Source of the DNA: an uncultured bacterium | GTDB lineage: Bacteria > Bacillota > Clostridia > Lachnospirales > Lachnospiraceae | Reading direction: 5' to 3' | Length of the DNA: 52,199 nt | NCBI GenBank assembly: GCA_905215155.1 | Contig: CAJMPJ010000025.1 | Span: 1 to 52,199 of the forward strand | In this document: positions 23,995-33,692 of the stretch, piece by piece | Layout of the letters: every line of letters starts with the position of its first letter | Numbering within the stretch: the first letter of the stretch is position 1 | The notes under the pieces: model-generated | Databases searched by the model: none | What the model saw: only the letters and a program-made list of their open reading frames with translations | What the model was told of the DNA's origin: nothing | Made by a program: the position numbers and the translations under genes

Positions 23995-25632
23995 TTAATT
24001 GGTATATTCGTAAGCCAGCATTGCCATCACCTGATCAAAAGAAGTGATGCCCGTGCCGTCTTCCAGTCCAAACGCTCCGTGATAGACATAAGAGGTATTT
24101 ACAATTCTCATCTTTTCCATCTTTTTAAGAGCCTTTCCCTGTAAATCCCTGTCTCCGATCCGTTCTGCAATCATGGCAATCAGGGCATAAACCGCAGTGG
24201 AATCATAATGATAGCCATCTATCACTTTCCCTTCCACGGAGTAACGGGCTTTGACTCCTTCCTGGTCCATTTCTTTCTTTAACCAGGCTATGGTATCCTC
24301 CTCCAACTGGTCTGCTTCCGCCAAATGAAGAAGCGTGACCATCGCTTCCGCCATGTTGATATCGTCTTTTTCATATGCTTTGGTCTTGTAATTATACCAG
24401 CTGTAATACAGAGGAAATTCATCACTTATTTTACCTTCCGTAATCAGTTTCTTTGCTTTCTCATAAGGTTCTTTCAGCCGTTCCTCCTGAATGGATAATT
24501 CTTTCATTGTCTTTAAATCTCCATAGCAGAGAGTAAAACGGTTTCCATATTTTTTGAATTTGCTGTCATAAAAATCTACATAAGATCCATTGGAAACTCC
24601 ATATCGAAGTAACTCTTTTTTATAATCGTTAATGGCATCATCATATCCGCCCCATAAACGGTTTGCGGCCATTAAGGCTTTGATGATCCGCAAATCATCC
24701 AGAAGGGAATTCACCGGAGAAGGCTTATTTTCAGTGACTTTCCAGGCGGTGAGACCGTGGGTTTTCATGACGGAGTTTACATAATGGTATACCCTGTCAA
24801 ATAATTCCCGGTCGTTTTTTAATACCGCATATTCAAGCATGGCTCCCTGGGTTTCACAAAGAACGTCACTTGCCTCTGTCTTTTCTCTGGAGGTGTCGTA
24901 TCTCGTATGGATGCCGCCTTTGGAATCCATCATGTGGCTGGTGACGAATTCGCAGGTTACCGCTGCGCTTCCTTCCACCGCATCCTTTAAAAACCCTTCA
25001 AACACGGAGGCTTCTGTGATCTGTCTGGAACTCCAGGCCCTGATGATTCCCTGCTCATCGAGAAATATGGTGGTGGGAATGTTGTGCAGTCCCAGTTTTT
25101 TATAAGCAGCCAGACCATTGTCATAATAGGTGTTTATAGGAATTTCCTGTTTGGATAAATATTGTGTGGCTTTCTCTTTTGTTTCCTTTAAATTATCCAG
25201 CTTGTTGATGAGAACATAATTGATCTCACCATATCCTTTGGCCCTGTCAAGAAATTGATTCAGGAGAGAAAGCTCTTTCTGGCAGTCCGGACACCAGCTC
25301 GCCCAAAAGGTCAGGACCGTTACCTTCCCTTCAAACGTCCTTACCGATACTTCTTTTCCATTCTCATCCTCAAAGGAAATATCCGGTATCTTCTGGTTTA
25401 AATCACAATGTTCCGGGAGAACACTTGTGATGTCATCAAGAGAAACCTCTTGTGCCATTTGCTCCTCCTGACTCCAATCGGCCTTCTTTCCACTGCTTTG
25501 ACCGGGCAGGTCCTCATCATCAGGAGTATACAACAAAAGAAGCATACCTCCGGCTATGGTAACGGCAGCCAATATAACGAGAATGATAATCAATATTTTT
25601 TCTAGCTTTGATAACGGAATTACTGGTTTCAT
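23995..25632 (-). CDS. Membrane-anchored fusion: TlpA-like thioredoxin domain plus GH8-like glycoside hydrolase
   Basis: 545 residues from ATG 25632, with GGAGA 8 nt upstream and a 4-bp overlap (ATGA) with the previous gene. An N-terminal transmembrane anchor (about 12-36) is followed by a thioredoxin-like domain (about 80-215) with the redox motif WCPDC and the cis-Pro loop NIPTTIF. The rest (about 225-545) looks like the six-hairpin fold of glycoside hydrolase family 8; ETQGAMLEYAVLKND holds the candidate general acid Glu. Exopolysaccharide clusters usually carry a separate GH8 hydrolase (BcsZ, PssZ); the redox domain fused to it is unusual. It acts outside the membrane. Confidence 0.75.
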   Translation of the reverse strand: MKPVIPLSKLEKILIIILVILAAVTIAGGMLLLLYTPDDEDLPGQSSGKKADWSQEEQMAQEVSLDDITSVLPEHCDLNQKIPDISFEDENGKEVSVRTFEGKVTVLTFWASWCPDCQKELSLLNQFLDRAKGYGEINYVLINKLDNLKETKEKATQYLSKQEIPINTYYDNGLAAYKKLGLHNIPTTIFLDEQGIIRAWSSRQITEASVFEGFLKDAVEGSAAVTCEFVTSHMMDSKGGIHTRYDTSREKTEASDVLCETQGAMLEYAVLKNDRELFDRVYHYVNSVMKTHGLTAWKVTENKPSPVNSLLDDLRIIKALMAANRLWGGYDDAINDYKKELLRYGVSNGSYVDFYDSKFKKYGNRFTLCYGDLKTMKELSIQEERLKEPYEKAKKLITEGKISDEFPLYYSWYNYKTKAYEKDDINMAEAMVTLLHLAEADQLEEDTIAWLKKEMDQEGVKARYSVEGKVIDGYHYDSTAVYALIAMIAERIGDRDLQGKALKKMEKMRIVNTSYVYHGAFGLEDGTGITSFDQVMAMLAYEYTN

Positions 25633-27581
25633 TTTTCTTTTCTCCAATTGCTGTGCTTGGATTTTTCCAGCTCCAATTCTTCTCTTAATGCTTTACATTC
25701 GGTTGTCAATTTCTTATTTTGATTCTCTAACTGCTCTATTTTGTTGAATAACTCAGTCCGTTCACTGTCTCTCATTTCCTGAAATATTATGTCTTTTTGA
25801 TCTTCTTTGTCTGGCTGTGCTGTCTCTTTCATATATTTGGCAGAAACCGTCACGATTACATTGCCGTTTTTGATTGCAGAATCCATGTCAAACGCATTGG
25901 TCATGTTCTTATAACGGGTTTTAATGGCCTGGCGTTCCTCTTCCTCGAACTGCTTCAACACCGTTTCTTCCTGGTGCTTCTGCCGTTCCTTTTCCTTTCT
26001 TTGCAGATCCGCGGATTTCACAAAGACGATGGCATTTTCAAAAATATATCCGATACCAACGGAAGCTGCGATCATGAAGACCGGAAGCACGTGATAGTGG
26101 TATCTGTTTTGGCTTTCCACGAACAGATGCATGGCTGCGGTACCAAGATAAAGCAGAATGGGCACGTATAAGTAGGAGGCTTTTCGCTGCAGCAAATAAA
26201 CCAGCGTCATTAAGGTAAACAAAATTGTTATCATATATACCATATGATTCGTTTCCTGAGCCGCTGTCAGAATACCCGCCCGCTTGGGAGTCAGTTGGTT
26301 CTGTTCTTTTAAAAATGCCAGATTCCAGGTCACACCATAATCATCATTTTCCCAAAGCAATTCATATTTGTTGACAAACAGATCAAAGAGTGCCCTGGGG
26401 TCGGAAGTGAGCCGTTTCATGGCCCGGTCCCGGCAGGCAATCTGAGCCTGCATGGGAGATTTGGTGATGTCCAGGTTTGCATATAAAAATTTGGAATCCT
26501 CTTCGTTCCAGCCTCCCCTTGATTCCTCATTTAACCCTACCAGCAGATTGTAGCCAAAGGATTCGCTGAGGGAGGGAAGGCTTTTATTGATGGTCAGTTC
26601 AATATTCGTGGTAATAACACTGGAAAGAATCCAATAGGAAACCAGGATGAGAACGCTTCTTAACCAGCCCTTTGCCATAAACCGAACCCAGATTGAGATG
26701 CTGTTTTTGGGTATATTCGGCAGCTTCATGTTCTGAGGCGACAGGCAGAGTATGATTGCAATGAGAAGAATCAGGGCCATGGGACGGATGGCAGACGTTA
26801 CCGCAATCAGAAAGCCCAAAAGGATATGAAGAAGCACTCCCCACACCGCATGCCTCGTTGCCGCATCATAATCCATTGCAAGGTGCAGAAAAAGCAAAAG
26901 GGATAAATAAAGAAAAAACGTAAAGGAAAACTCTGCCGCCAGCATGGTCCCGTAAAAAATCTGAGACGGCCAGAATGCGGCTGCCGTCAAGGCAATCACT
27001 CCCGCCAGCTTTCCTCCCAGCTTCCTGCCGATCCGGTAAATAACAAATACGGTTCCCACCGAAAACAGGACATTGGCCATCTGGCCGTTCCATACACTTG
27101 TACCAAACAATACAAACACATTTTTTAAAATGTAACAATAGCCTATGATATGAGGAAACATGGCAATGTAATTGCAGTACCCCTCTCCCTTCTCCTGAAG
27201 CGTCCCGTTTTTCAGCATTTCTGCAATTTCATAATAGGTTTTGTAATCCGATGCCGGCTCCATGGGGAACTGAACGATCACCGCATACCGAAGTGCAAAT
27301 GCCGCTCCCAGAATGAGTATTACATAAACAACCTCCAGCCACAAGGAAAGGTTTCTTCTTTTTAAAAGCCTGGAAGCCAAATCCAGTCTGGCACAAAGCA
27401 GCGCAAAGAAATGCACACCGATCCAGACCAGGAAAAAGACAAGGATCATCAGCCCTTTCCTCACATAGGGATAGTTCTGACTTCCTCCCGGATTGGATAC
27501 GCCGCAGATCAGGATATAGGCAATTCCAGCCACAGATAAAGCGATACAAAAATAATAGAACCATTTTTTTTCTAATTTCAT
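25629..27581 (-). CDS. GT-C (GT39/ArnT-like) membrane glycosyltransferase with coiled-coil tail
   Basis: About 650 residues from ATG 27581, with GAGGG close upstream. Roughly the first 510 residues hold about ten or more transmembrane segments with a first outer loop EPASDYKTYYEIAE, as in polyprenyl-phosphate-sugar-dependent transferases of the PMT/ArnT class. The last 130 residues are hydrophilic, Glu/Lys-rich and coiled-coil-like (for example EQLENQNKKLTTECKALREE), which is not part of the enzyme fold and may dock a partner. It sits inside the exopolysaccharide cluster and probably adds side-chain sugars outside the cell from the lipid-linked sugar made by the DPM1-like enzyme. Confidence 0.7.
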   Translation of the reverse strand: MKLEKKWFYYFCIALSVAGIAYILICGVSNPGGSQNYPYVRKGLMILVFFLVWIGVHFFALLCARLDLASRLLKRRNLSLWLEVVYVILILGAAFALRYAVIVQFPMEPASDYKTYYEIAEMLKNGTLQEKGEGYCNYIAMFPHIIGYCYILKNVFVLFGTSVWNGQMANVLFSVGTVFVIYRIGRKLGGKLAGVIALTAAAFWPSQIFYGTMLAAEFSFTFFLYLSLLLFLHLAMDYDAATRHAVWGVLLHILLGFLIAVTSAIRPMALILLIAIILCLSPQNMKLPNIPKNSISIWVRFMAKGWLRSVLILVSYWILSSVITTNIELTINKSLPSLSESFGYNLLVGLNEESRGGWNEEDSKFLYANLDITKSPMQAQIACRDRAMKRLTSDPRALFDLFVNKYELLWENDDYGVTWNLAFLKEQNQLTPKRAGILTAAQETNHMVYMITILFTLMTLVYLLQRKASYLYVPILLYLGTAAMHLFVESQNRYHYHVLPVFMIAASVGIGYIFENAIVFVKSADLQRKEKERQKHQEETVLKQFEEEERQAIKTRYKNMTNAFDMDSAIKNGNVIVTVSAKYMKETAQPDKEDQKDIIFQEMRDSERTELFNKIEQLENQNKKLTTECKALREELELEKSKHSNWRKEK

Positions 27582-27626
27582 ACGTTCCCTCATTCCTTTT
27601 CAGGCAGTACCAAATGTCCGGCAAGT

Positions 27627-29810
27627 CTATTTCTCATCCTTTTTCCGGTACGAGCGCATCCGGAGCAGTATGATGATGACAGCAATTAACATCATAAACA
27701 TGGCGGAAGTGGCAACTGCTGTGAATATAACAGACCGCTTATTCCGGACCAGCTTTTCTATGGGAGCAGGCTCCTTCTTCCCCGCTGTGGTCTGATAGAA
27801 CTGAAAGGCTGTGGCACTGGAATCGGGAGCAATGATGACACAATCCTTTGTAATCTTACTGCGCTGCCTGCTCTCCCTTAAAAATCTCTCAACGTTTAAA
27901 AGAGTTTCGCTGCTGCTTCCGGTAACAGCAAGCACCCCCCGGTTAAGGGCATATGGAGATTTTATGAGCTGCATGATTCCAATGGTCCCGGCATACTCCT
28001 TAGACAAAATCAGCTGTTCATTGCTTTCAAAACCGGTTCCGTCCGGGGTGTATCGAAAACTCAGCTTGTCATTGATCTGAGGAATCCAAGGATTGCTGCC
28101 ATAAGTGCCGGTTGTAATGAGATTGTAGTCTCCGTCCGCCTCCGTGAATGCACCGGCTCTCCTTACCAAAAAGCTGCCGTAAGGTTTCACTCCATTGCCA
28201 TACATGGCCACAATCTGCCCCAGCAGATTCAGCTCCCCGGAAGAGGGTGCATCAGAAACCACCAGCATCACATCGTTGAATTTCCCATCCCTGCGGAATG
28301 GAAATGCCTGTAAATCAAAGGAAAGGGCCGCATCCGACGAGGACGGTAAAAACACCGCAGACTCCCTGGAGACATAGGCCCAGGGCATATCACTCTGTCT
28401 GGGGGTGCAGAGCATATCCGCAATCTCCAAATCAAAGGAAATCTTGATGCTGCCTGCGGACGTGCCTATAACGTCACGGGGTATTTCAAAATTCAGCTCA
28501 TCTCCGGAGGCATTTTCCTTACTCAGACGTTTGCTGGCAATTGGCACCTCTCCCCAACAGACAGTAATAAGAGAACGGGTAAAATCGAGATTTTCACTGT
28601 ACCGGAACTTCAGGGCAATCTTTCCGCCTTCGGAAAGGACAAAATCTTTGGATACGGGAAGATAAAGATAATTTTCCTGGTGAAATGGGCCGACAAAGCT
28701 CATTCCGCTGCCCATGATGTCTTCAAAGGTATAATGGCCGGCCATCATATCATTCTTTTGGGTAGCATCCATGGCAATCTGGGCGCTTCCTTTTTCCACC
28801 GTGGCAGCATTGGTGTATTCCTGAGAGGTTCGGCTTTTATCCATAAGCATATATGCCGCTTCCAGCAGACTTTCATCGGCCATTGAGGTGATGAGGAGCA
28901 GCGGCTTTCCCTGAGCATCATCGGTAAAGGTCACCGTGGCATTTTCTGTGGAATCAGGTGCTTTGGCTGCCCGGTCTTTATACTCCTGGGGGAGATTCTC
29001 ATAATCCGATATTACTATGGTCCGGCTTGGATTTTTATTTGCCAGGTCAGAAAGAAGACATACCTGAATATCATTCCGCTCCTTCGTATCCGTACTTAAA
29101 GCTGCCATTAAGTTCATGGCCGCAGCGATTTCCCCATTGGACGCCTGATCGGATACGGCAATCACAAGCCCCTCACCCGTGGGATTATAGGTTGACATAA
29201 ATGGATAAGGGAAATAGGAAAGCCTGTGTTCCGGGTCTTTGCTCTCATAGCCGCACCGGATGTGAGAAGTTTCGTCGATTCTAAGCCAGTTGGCACCGGA
29301 CTCCTCATCCACACAGCCCTCCTCATCAAAAAGCCTTGCATAGGCGGTTATTTTGAGAGTATTGTAACCGGTGCGGACTTCACTCATGGGGATTTGCACA
29401 TAGAGGATCTGAGAACTTCCGTTCTGATACTCCAGTCTGTAGGACTGGATGGGAATGTCATTGATGGACAGAGTCACAGAAGACCGCTTGCCTTCCAGAA
29501 GCTGGCTGACATCATACTGGATCTGAGCATATACATACTTCACATCCCAGTAATCCGGAATATTAAAATACAAATCGGCAGAAGAATAAATCCCCTTTAA
29601 GGTCTTTCTGGGAAAGAAAATATCCTGGGTATAGCTTGTGGGTTCATGAACAGGTTCTGTGGTATCCGGGGGCAGGGGCGGAGTTTCCCCCATTATGGCT
29701 GCATCTGTATTGACTGTATCTGTATTGTCTGCATATGCTGTGCCTGTCAGTCCTTGCATGATGAAAAGGACGAGTCCCAGATATACTCCGATTTTTTTCC
29801 GTATTTTCAT
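27627..29810 (-). CDS. BcsB-like cellulose/exopolysaccharide synthase accessory protein
   Basis: About 727 residues from ATG 29810. A signal peptide (cleavage near TAYA) precedes a long extracellular region matching the BcsB cellulose-synthase regulatory subunit pattern: RKTLKGIYSSADLYFNIPDY, repeated beta-rich carbohydrate-binding and flavodoxin-like halves, and YLPVSKDFVLSEGG. A single C-terminal transmembrane helix (about 690-715) ends in basic residues. In Gram-negatives BcsB pairs with BcsA to guide the nascent glucan; here there is no outer membrane, so it probably holds the polymer at the synthase exit. It follows the GT2 synthase gene by 68 bp. Confidence 0.8.
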   Translation of the reverse strand: MKIRKKIGVYLGLVLFIMQGLTGTAYADNTDTVNTDAAIMGETPPLPPDTTEPVHEPTSYTQDIFFPRKTLKGIYSSADLYFNIPDYWDVKYVYAQIQYDVSQLLEGKRSSVTLSINDIPIQSYRLEYQNGSSQILYVQIPMSEVRTGYNTLKITAYARLFDEEGCVDEESGANWLRIDETSHIRCGYESKDPEHRLSYFPYPFMSTYNPTGEGLVIAVSDQASNGEIAAAMNLMAALSTDTKERNDIQVCLLSDLANKNPSRTIVISDYENLPQEYKDRAAKAPDSTENATVTFTDDAQGKPLLLITSMADESLLEAAYMLMDKSRTSQEYTNAATVEKGSAQIAMDATQKNDMMAGHYTFEDIMGSGMSFVGPFHQENYLYLPVSKDFVLSEGGKIALKFRYSENLDFTRSLITVCWGEVPIASKRLSKENASGDELNFEIPRDVIGTSAGSIKISFDLEIADMLCTPRQSDMPWAYVSRESAVFLPSSSDAALSFDLQAFPFRRDGKFNDVMLVVSDAPSSGELNLLGQIVAMYGNGVKPYGSFLVRRAGAFTEADGDYNLITTGTYGSNPWIPQINDKLSFRYTPDGTGFESNEQLILSKEYAGTIGIMQLIKSPYALNRGVLAVTGSSSETLLNVERFLRESRQRSKITKDCVIIAPDSSATAFQFYQTTAGKKEPAPIEKLVRNKRSVIFTAVATSAMFMMLIAVIIILLRMRSYRKKDEK

Positions 29811-29886
29811 AATCGTCATCCTCTATTTCTCCGCCGGCGGCGGTGTAATCTCTGGCTTATTTCTCTGTTCCTTTTGGGTTACCGGC

Positions 29887-31158
29887 TTATTTCTTCCCAC
29901 CGTCTTCTTCAAAACGTTCGGTCTTATCCCATATGACTTCCCTTTGATAAACCGTATCCTTTATGCCCTGTAAGATTCCGTTTAAAACCACCAGCACCCA
30001 TAGCTTGGCATAAGTAAACAGCATGAAAAAGGTAAGTACCAGATTGCTGAAATTAAACTCATTTTTTTCCACCGATAAGGTGATGGCTACATTTAATACA
30101 AAGAGGAGAATGGCCATTTCCCACAAAAGAGAAGAAAATCCGCCAAGAGTCACATACCAGAATCCCAGAATCCCCAGCAGGAATATCATATCGGAAAAGA
30201 CCAGGGAGGTGAACATCAGCAGGTAAACCAGGGCATAATAAATCACATCCAGCCTCATCCTTCCGGCTTTCGGGTCAAACGCATATTTAAAATTGCTTTT
30301 TAATACATATAGATTCCCTTTTACCCAACGGGTTCTTTGCTTAAACCACTGCTTGAGCAGCTGGGGCTCCTGCTCCCACGTGACCGCTTGAGGGATAAAT
30401 TTGATGGTATACCCCATCCGGTACAAACGGAAACTGATTTCCGTATCTTCGGCAAGGGCATTCACATCCCAGCCGCCCATTCTGTCAATCAATTCCCGCC
30501 GGATCACATAGTTGGTGCCGGGTATCGTGCACAGTTTGAAGAAGAAAAACCGGCCGGCCTGGTTCATACACTGATAAGCCAGGGTCTCAATGTTTACAAA
30601 CCGGGTTAGCAAAGAGGCGTACTTGTTTCTGGTGCGGAACTTTCCGATGACTGCCCCTAATTTATCATCTGACATTAAATTTTCTACCAGGATCTTTAAC
30701 GCCTGCCGTTCCGGAGTATTATCTGCATCATAGATTGCAATGACCGTTCCCGACGCAACGGACAGCGCAATATTTAAGGCATTGGACTTTCCTTTTCCTC
30801 CTACCACATGGTCCGTATTGATCACAATGATCCTGGAATCCGGATTATTCTGCTGAATCCTTTGAAGGACTTCGGCTGATTGATCCGTAGAATTGTCATT
30901 TACCACTATTATTTCATATTTATCTTTGGGATAATCAAATTTTAATAAAGCTTCCATTGTTTTTTGTATAACAATGCTTTCATTATGAGCAGGAACCATG
31001 ACGGTCACCATTGGATATTCTGAAATCGGCTTATGACCATCTGTGCGGTACATCCTCATAATATAGATAAACCCTCCTACTGAAAGCACTATATTAAGAA
31101 ACATCAGGCCCCATATCACAAAGATGGAATATAATGCCAGTACATCAATAATTGACAT
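29887..31158 (-). CDS. Processive family 2 glycosyltransferase (polysaccharide synthase)
   Basis: 423 residues. An N-terminal transmembrane helix (about 8-32) precedes a GT-A domain with VVNDNSTDQS, IYDADNTPE (the DxD-like site), ALAEDTEISFR (the catalytic ED) and QRTRW (the Q/RxxRW motif of processive synthases). Three or four C-terminal transmembrane helices follow. It matches the BcsA/PgaC/PssC class that makes and extrudes a beta-linked polymer. It has no PilZ domain, so c-di-GMP control would have to come from another protein, such as the degenerate GGDEF protein encoded two genes upstream. GGGAGGG lies directly before ATG 31158. Confidence 0.88.
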   Translation of the reverse strand: MSIIDVLALYSIFVIWGLMFLNIVLSVGGFIYIMRMYRTDGHKPISEYPMVTVMVPAHNESIVIQKTMEALLKFDYPKDKYEIIVVNDNSTDQSAEVLQRIQQNNPDSRIIVINTDHVVGGKGKSNALNIALSVASGTVIAIYDADNTPERQALKILVENLMSDDKLGAVIGKFRTRNKYASLLTRFVNIETLAYQCMNQAGRFFFFKLCTIPGTNYVIRRELIDRMGGWDVNALAEDTEISFRLYRMGYTIKFIPQAVTWEQEPQLLKQWFKQRTRWVKGNLYVLKSNFKYAFDPKAGRMRLDVIYYALVYLLMFTSLVFSDMIFLLGILGFWYVTLGGFSSLLWEMAILLFVLNVAITLSVEKNEFNFSNLVLTFFMLFTYAKLWVLVVLNGILQGIKDTVYQREVIWDKTERFEEDGGKK

Positions 31159-31201
31159 ATACCCTCCCAGTATTTAATCTTTTTTACCAGATCAATCATA
31201 T

Positions 31202-32821
31202 TTATGGTCTGTCATTCTCCTCATTGCTATCCCTAAAGAAATAATTTCTCCGGTTATAATATCTGGCTAACAATATAAACAGCACAAAGAGAATGGAAGT
31301 AATGCCTACTAAGGTGACCAGGATTCGGTTTTGGGTTGTCAAATCCCTGGAAAACCTCTGAAGCATGTTTCGGTGATAATTATGTTTTTTCCCATACGTG
31401 TTTGGAACAAAGGTCAAATCCATCTTTTTGTCATTTAATACAAGGCTGTGATTGTTATAAACCATCAGGTTTTTTTCCGTCCACCAGCTGTGGTCCATGT
31501 CCCACAGGCTTTTTAAAGGAATGGAGGAACTGCGGCAGGCATCTGCGATTTTAAGAATTTCTGTCGTATCCGCTTCTAAGGAAATGGGAACTGCGGTAGA
31601 ATAGGCAGACACATAGCTGATGCCAAGATCATCAAGAGCCACAGAACTGCCGATCCACTGATGACCGTCTTTATAGACCTCATTTCCCGCCATATCCGAC
31701 GGTTCTATATAAGGATCTTTCTCCTGGGATGTAACAATGGTTTTAAAATGGCTCATGATCTCAATGGTATCTTTATGAAACAGCCAGTTACGCGGGACCT
31801 CCAGAGCCAGGGGATAAACCCCCTGTTTGTTGTATAATTCCAAAGCCTGTTCCAGATAATCCAGCATGGTATCCGTTTGAAAGGACGGCATTTGATTGAT
31901 GGGAGCATTTATCACCACAGAGCCTCCATTTGCCTGGGCATAGCGCAGAACCTCACAAAACCTTGACATTGCCGGATAATCCCCGTTGACGTACATAGGC
32001 ATGACCGAAATTACAAAAGGAGTTTTTGCATCTGCCAAAAGCTTCACCACCTCCAGCAGCTTCTCAGGATTTTCATAGGGAAACACTTTGTCAATCACAA
32101 GATACTGGGCAAAGATATTGGGTTCCCCTTGAAACGGCCACTTCCACCGGGCTGCCTCTTTTATGAATACGGCCTTGACCAGAGGATTTTTTAAGTTCGT
32201 CACCGGTATATGGGTAATCGCACCGCTGCTCCCGCAGAGATAGCCTTCTCTGCCATCTGCAATCAGGCTTCCATTCCGGTAACCCACCTTCTTTAAAAAC
32301 AGATAATAATCATCTTTTACGATTCCCGACTGATAGGTCAAACCATCAAAGGTATAACTGGCTTTCCCGGTGGAACTGTTGATTCCCTCATAATCGTCTC
32401 CTCTTTTCGTATCTTCTAAGTAACTTTTTAAAAATCTGCTGCCAACAAATAAAATATGGGGCGATGTGTTCTTGCCCAAGCCGGTAACATTCTTCTCATA
32501 CTGATTCAGCTTTTTTGTAAAGTCTTTGGGATATGTGGTCAGATCATAGCAAATGATATAGGAAAACTGATCCAGATGGTCCATACTTTCCGATACCGAG
32601 CCATAGCTTATTTTAAAGCTCTGATAGGTCAGAAGCTCTGTCATATCATAAACCGTGTCAAGGGTCTCCTCATCCGAACCATCGCTGTAGATGAGCAGAA
32701 TGTCCCCTTTTTCTATCTTTTTACCGCTCAAAGCCCATGACGGGGACGGATTTATGATACCGGATACTATAAATATGGCCATACAGACGAGAATTCTTCT
32801 AAACATCATATTGAAGTTCAT
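31202..32821 (-). CDS. DUF2334 protein, polysaccharide-deacetylase-like, extracellular
   Basis: 539 residues with a signal peptide or anchor (about 8-30) and a C-terminal transmembrane helix (about 498-520). The central DUF2334 region has AQYLVIDKVFPYENPEKLLE and FVISVMPMYVNGDYPAMS. In active members the first motif usually holds two consecutive Asp residues, and a His-rich loop follows the strand that here reads GGSVVINAPIN. Those residues are not seen, so the enzyme may be inactive or changed. A DUF2334 protein (PssB) is also part of the Listeria Pss locus. The start overlaps the preceding gene by 23 bp. Confidence 0.72.
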   Translation of the reverse strand: MNFNMMFRRILVCMAIFIVSGIINPSPSWALSGKKIEKGDILLIYSDGSDEETLDTVYDMTELLTYQSFKISYGSVSESMDHLDQFSYIICYDLTTYPKDFTKKLNQYEKNVTGLGKNTSPHILFVGSRFLKSYLEDTKRGDDYEGINSSTGKASYTFDGLTYQSGIVKDDYYLFLKKVGYRNGSLIADGREGYLCGSSGAITHIPVTNLKNPLVKAVFIKEAARWKWPFQGEPNIFAQYLVIDKVFPYENPEKLLEVVKLLADAKTPFVISVMPMYVNGDYPAMSRFCEVLRYAQANGGSVVINAPINQMPSFQTDTMLDYLEQALELYNKQGVYPLALEVPRNWLFHKDTIEIMSHFKTIVTSQEKDPYIEPSDMAGNEVYKDGHQWIGSSVALDDLGISYVSAYSTAVPISLEADTTEILKIADACRSSSIPLKSLWDMDHSWWTEKNLMVYNNHSLVLNDKKMDLTFVPNTYGKKHNYHRNMLQRFSRDLTTQNRILVTLVGITSILFVLFILLARYYNRRNYFFRDSNEENDRP

Positions 32822-33662
32822 TTTCTACCCTTTGCTTGAATAACAACATGTTATCTCCAAACGCTTCCTTATCATATTCCAGACTTGCTATTTTCACATC
32901 AATTTTAATCGCAGCATCGGTAATACCGGAAAATGCATCTTTTTCTGAAATACGGCTTTTCAGTCTTCTCATGGCAATTTCACTTCCCGTCTTATCACAG
33001 GTCATAATGATTGCCAGACTGCCTTTTTGGTCGATGGAATAGGTTTTATCCTCCGCCCGAACCGTATCTACCACAATCTGAGCCAGCCGCTGGATCACAC
33101 GCTCATAATTCTGCCTTGATAAAATGCTTGCAAGCTCTGCTTCGTATTTCAATACGATGATCATTAAGGACAGAGGCATTTTATTCCTCTCGGTGTAGGA
33201 AACCTGCACATTTAAGTCATAATATAAGCTTCTCAGGTTATAGAGCTTGGTCAGAGGATTTATCATCACCAGCTCCTCCACCTGTTCCCTTAAAATATCG
33301 TTTTCCAGTTCCAGCCTGTGATTGCCGGATACGAACAGATACATAACTGCCACACTGAGAAGAGGAAGAAATATCCAGACAAAGCTAAGTTTGGGAATCT
33401 CCGTATCATAGGAAAGGAACAGATACAAACGGTAAGCGGTGTAAATGGTCACCTGAAGGCCTGCCAGCACACAAGCAATTCCAAACATTTTAAAGCCTGC
33501 AAACAAAAGGACTGTAAAGGTTCCAAGCAGCATGAGCACCGATTCAAAAAGCATAGCCCTTGGGGTATAACTGACGGTGATGGCACCTGTAAACAAACAG
33601 GCCAGCAGCAAAACCAGACCAACATCCTGAAACAAATAGCCAAAAGACTTTTTATCTGACAT
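32799..33662 (-). CDS. Degenerate GGDEF membrane protein, predicted c-di-GMP receptor (PssE/PelD-like)
   Basis: 287 residues. Four transmembrane segments (about 13-30, 37-57, 62-82, 94-112) and a short coiled coil are followed by a GGDEF-like domain (about 135-287). The catalytic GGDEF motif is replaced by D211-QKG-S215, so cyclase activity is not expected. The inhibitory-site motif RxxD is intact as R202-A-E-D205, exactly five residues before the degenerate motif, as in active cyclases. Receptors with this arrangement (PelD, PssE) bind c-di-GMP and switch on exopolysaccharide synthesis. It lies in the middle of the synthase operon and overlaps the DUF2334 gene. Confidence 0.8.
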   Translation of the reverse strand: MSDKKSFGYLFQDVGLVLLLACLFTGAITVSYTPRAMLFESVLMLLGTFTVLLFAGFKMFGIACVLAGLQVTIYTAYRLYLFLSYDTEIPKLSFVWIFLPLLSVAVMYLFVSGNHRLELENDILREQVEELVMINPLTKLYNLRSLYYDLNVQVSYTERNKMPLSLMIIVLKYEAELASILSRQNYERVIQRLAQIVVDTVRAEDKTYSIDQKGSLAIIMTCDKTGSEIAMRRLKSRISEKDAFSGITDAAIKIDVKIASLEYDKEAFGDNMLLFKQRVENELQYDV

Positions 33663-33692
33663 CTAACCTCGATTCCTCCTATTCTGCATTTT

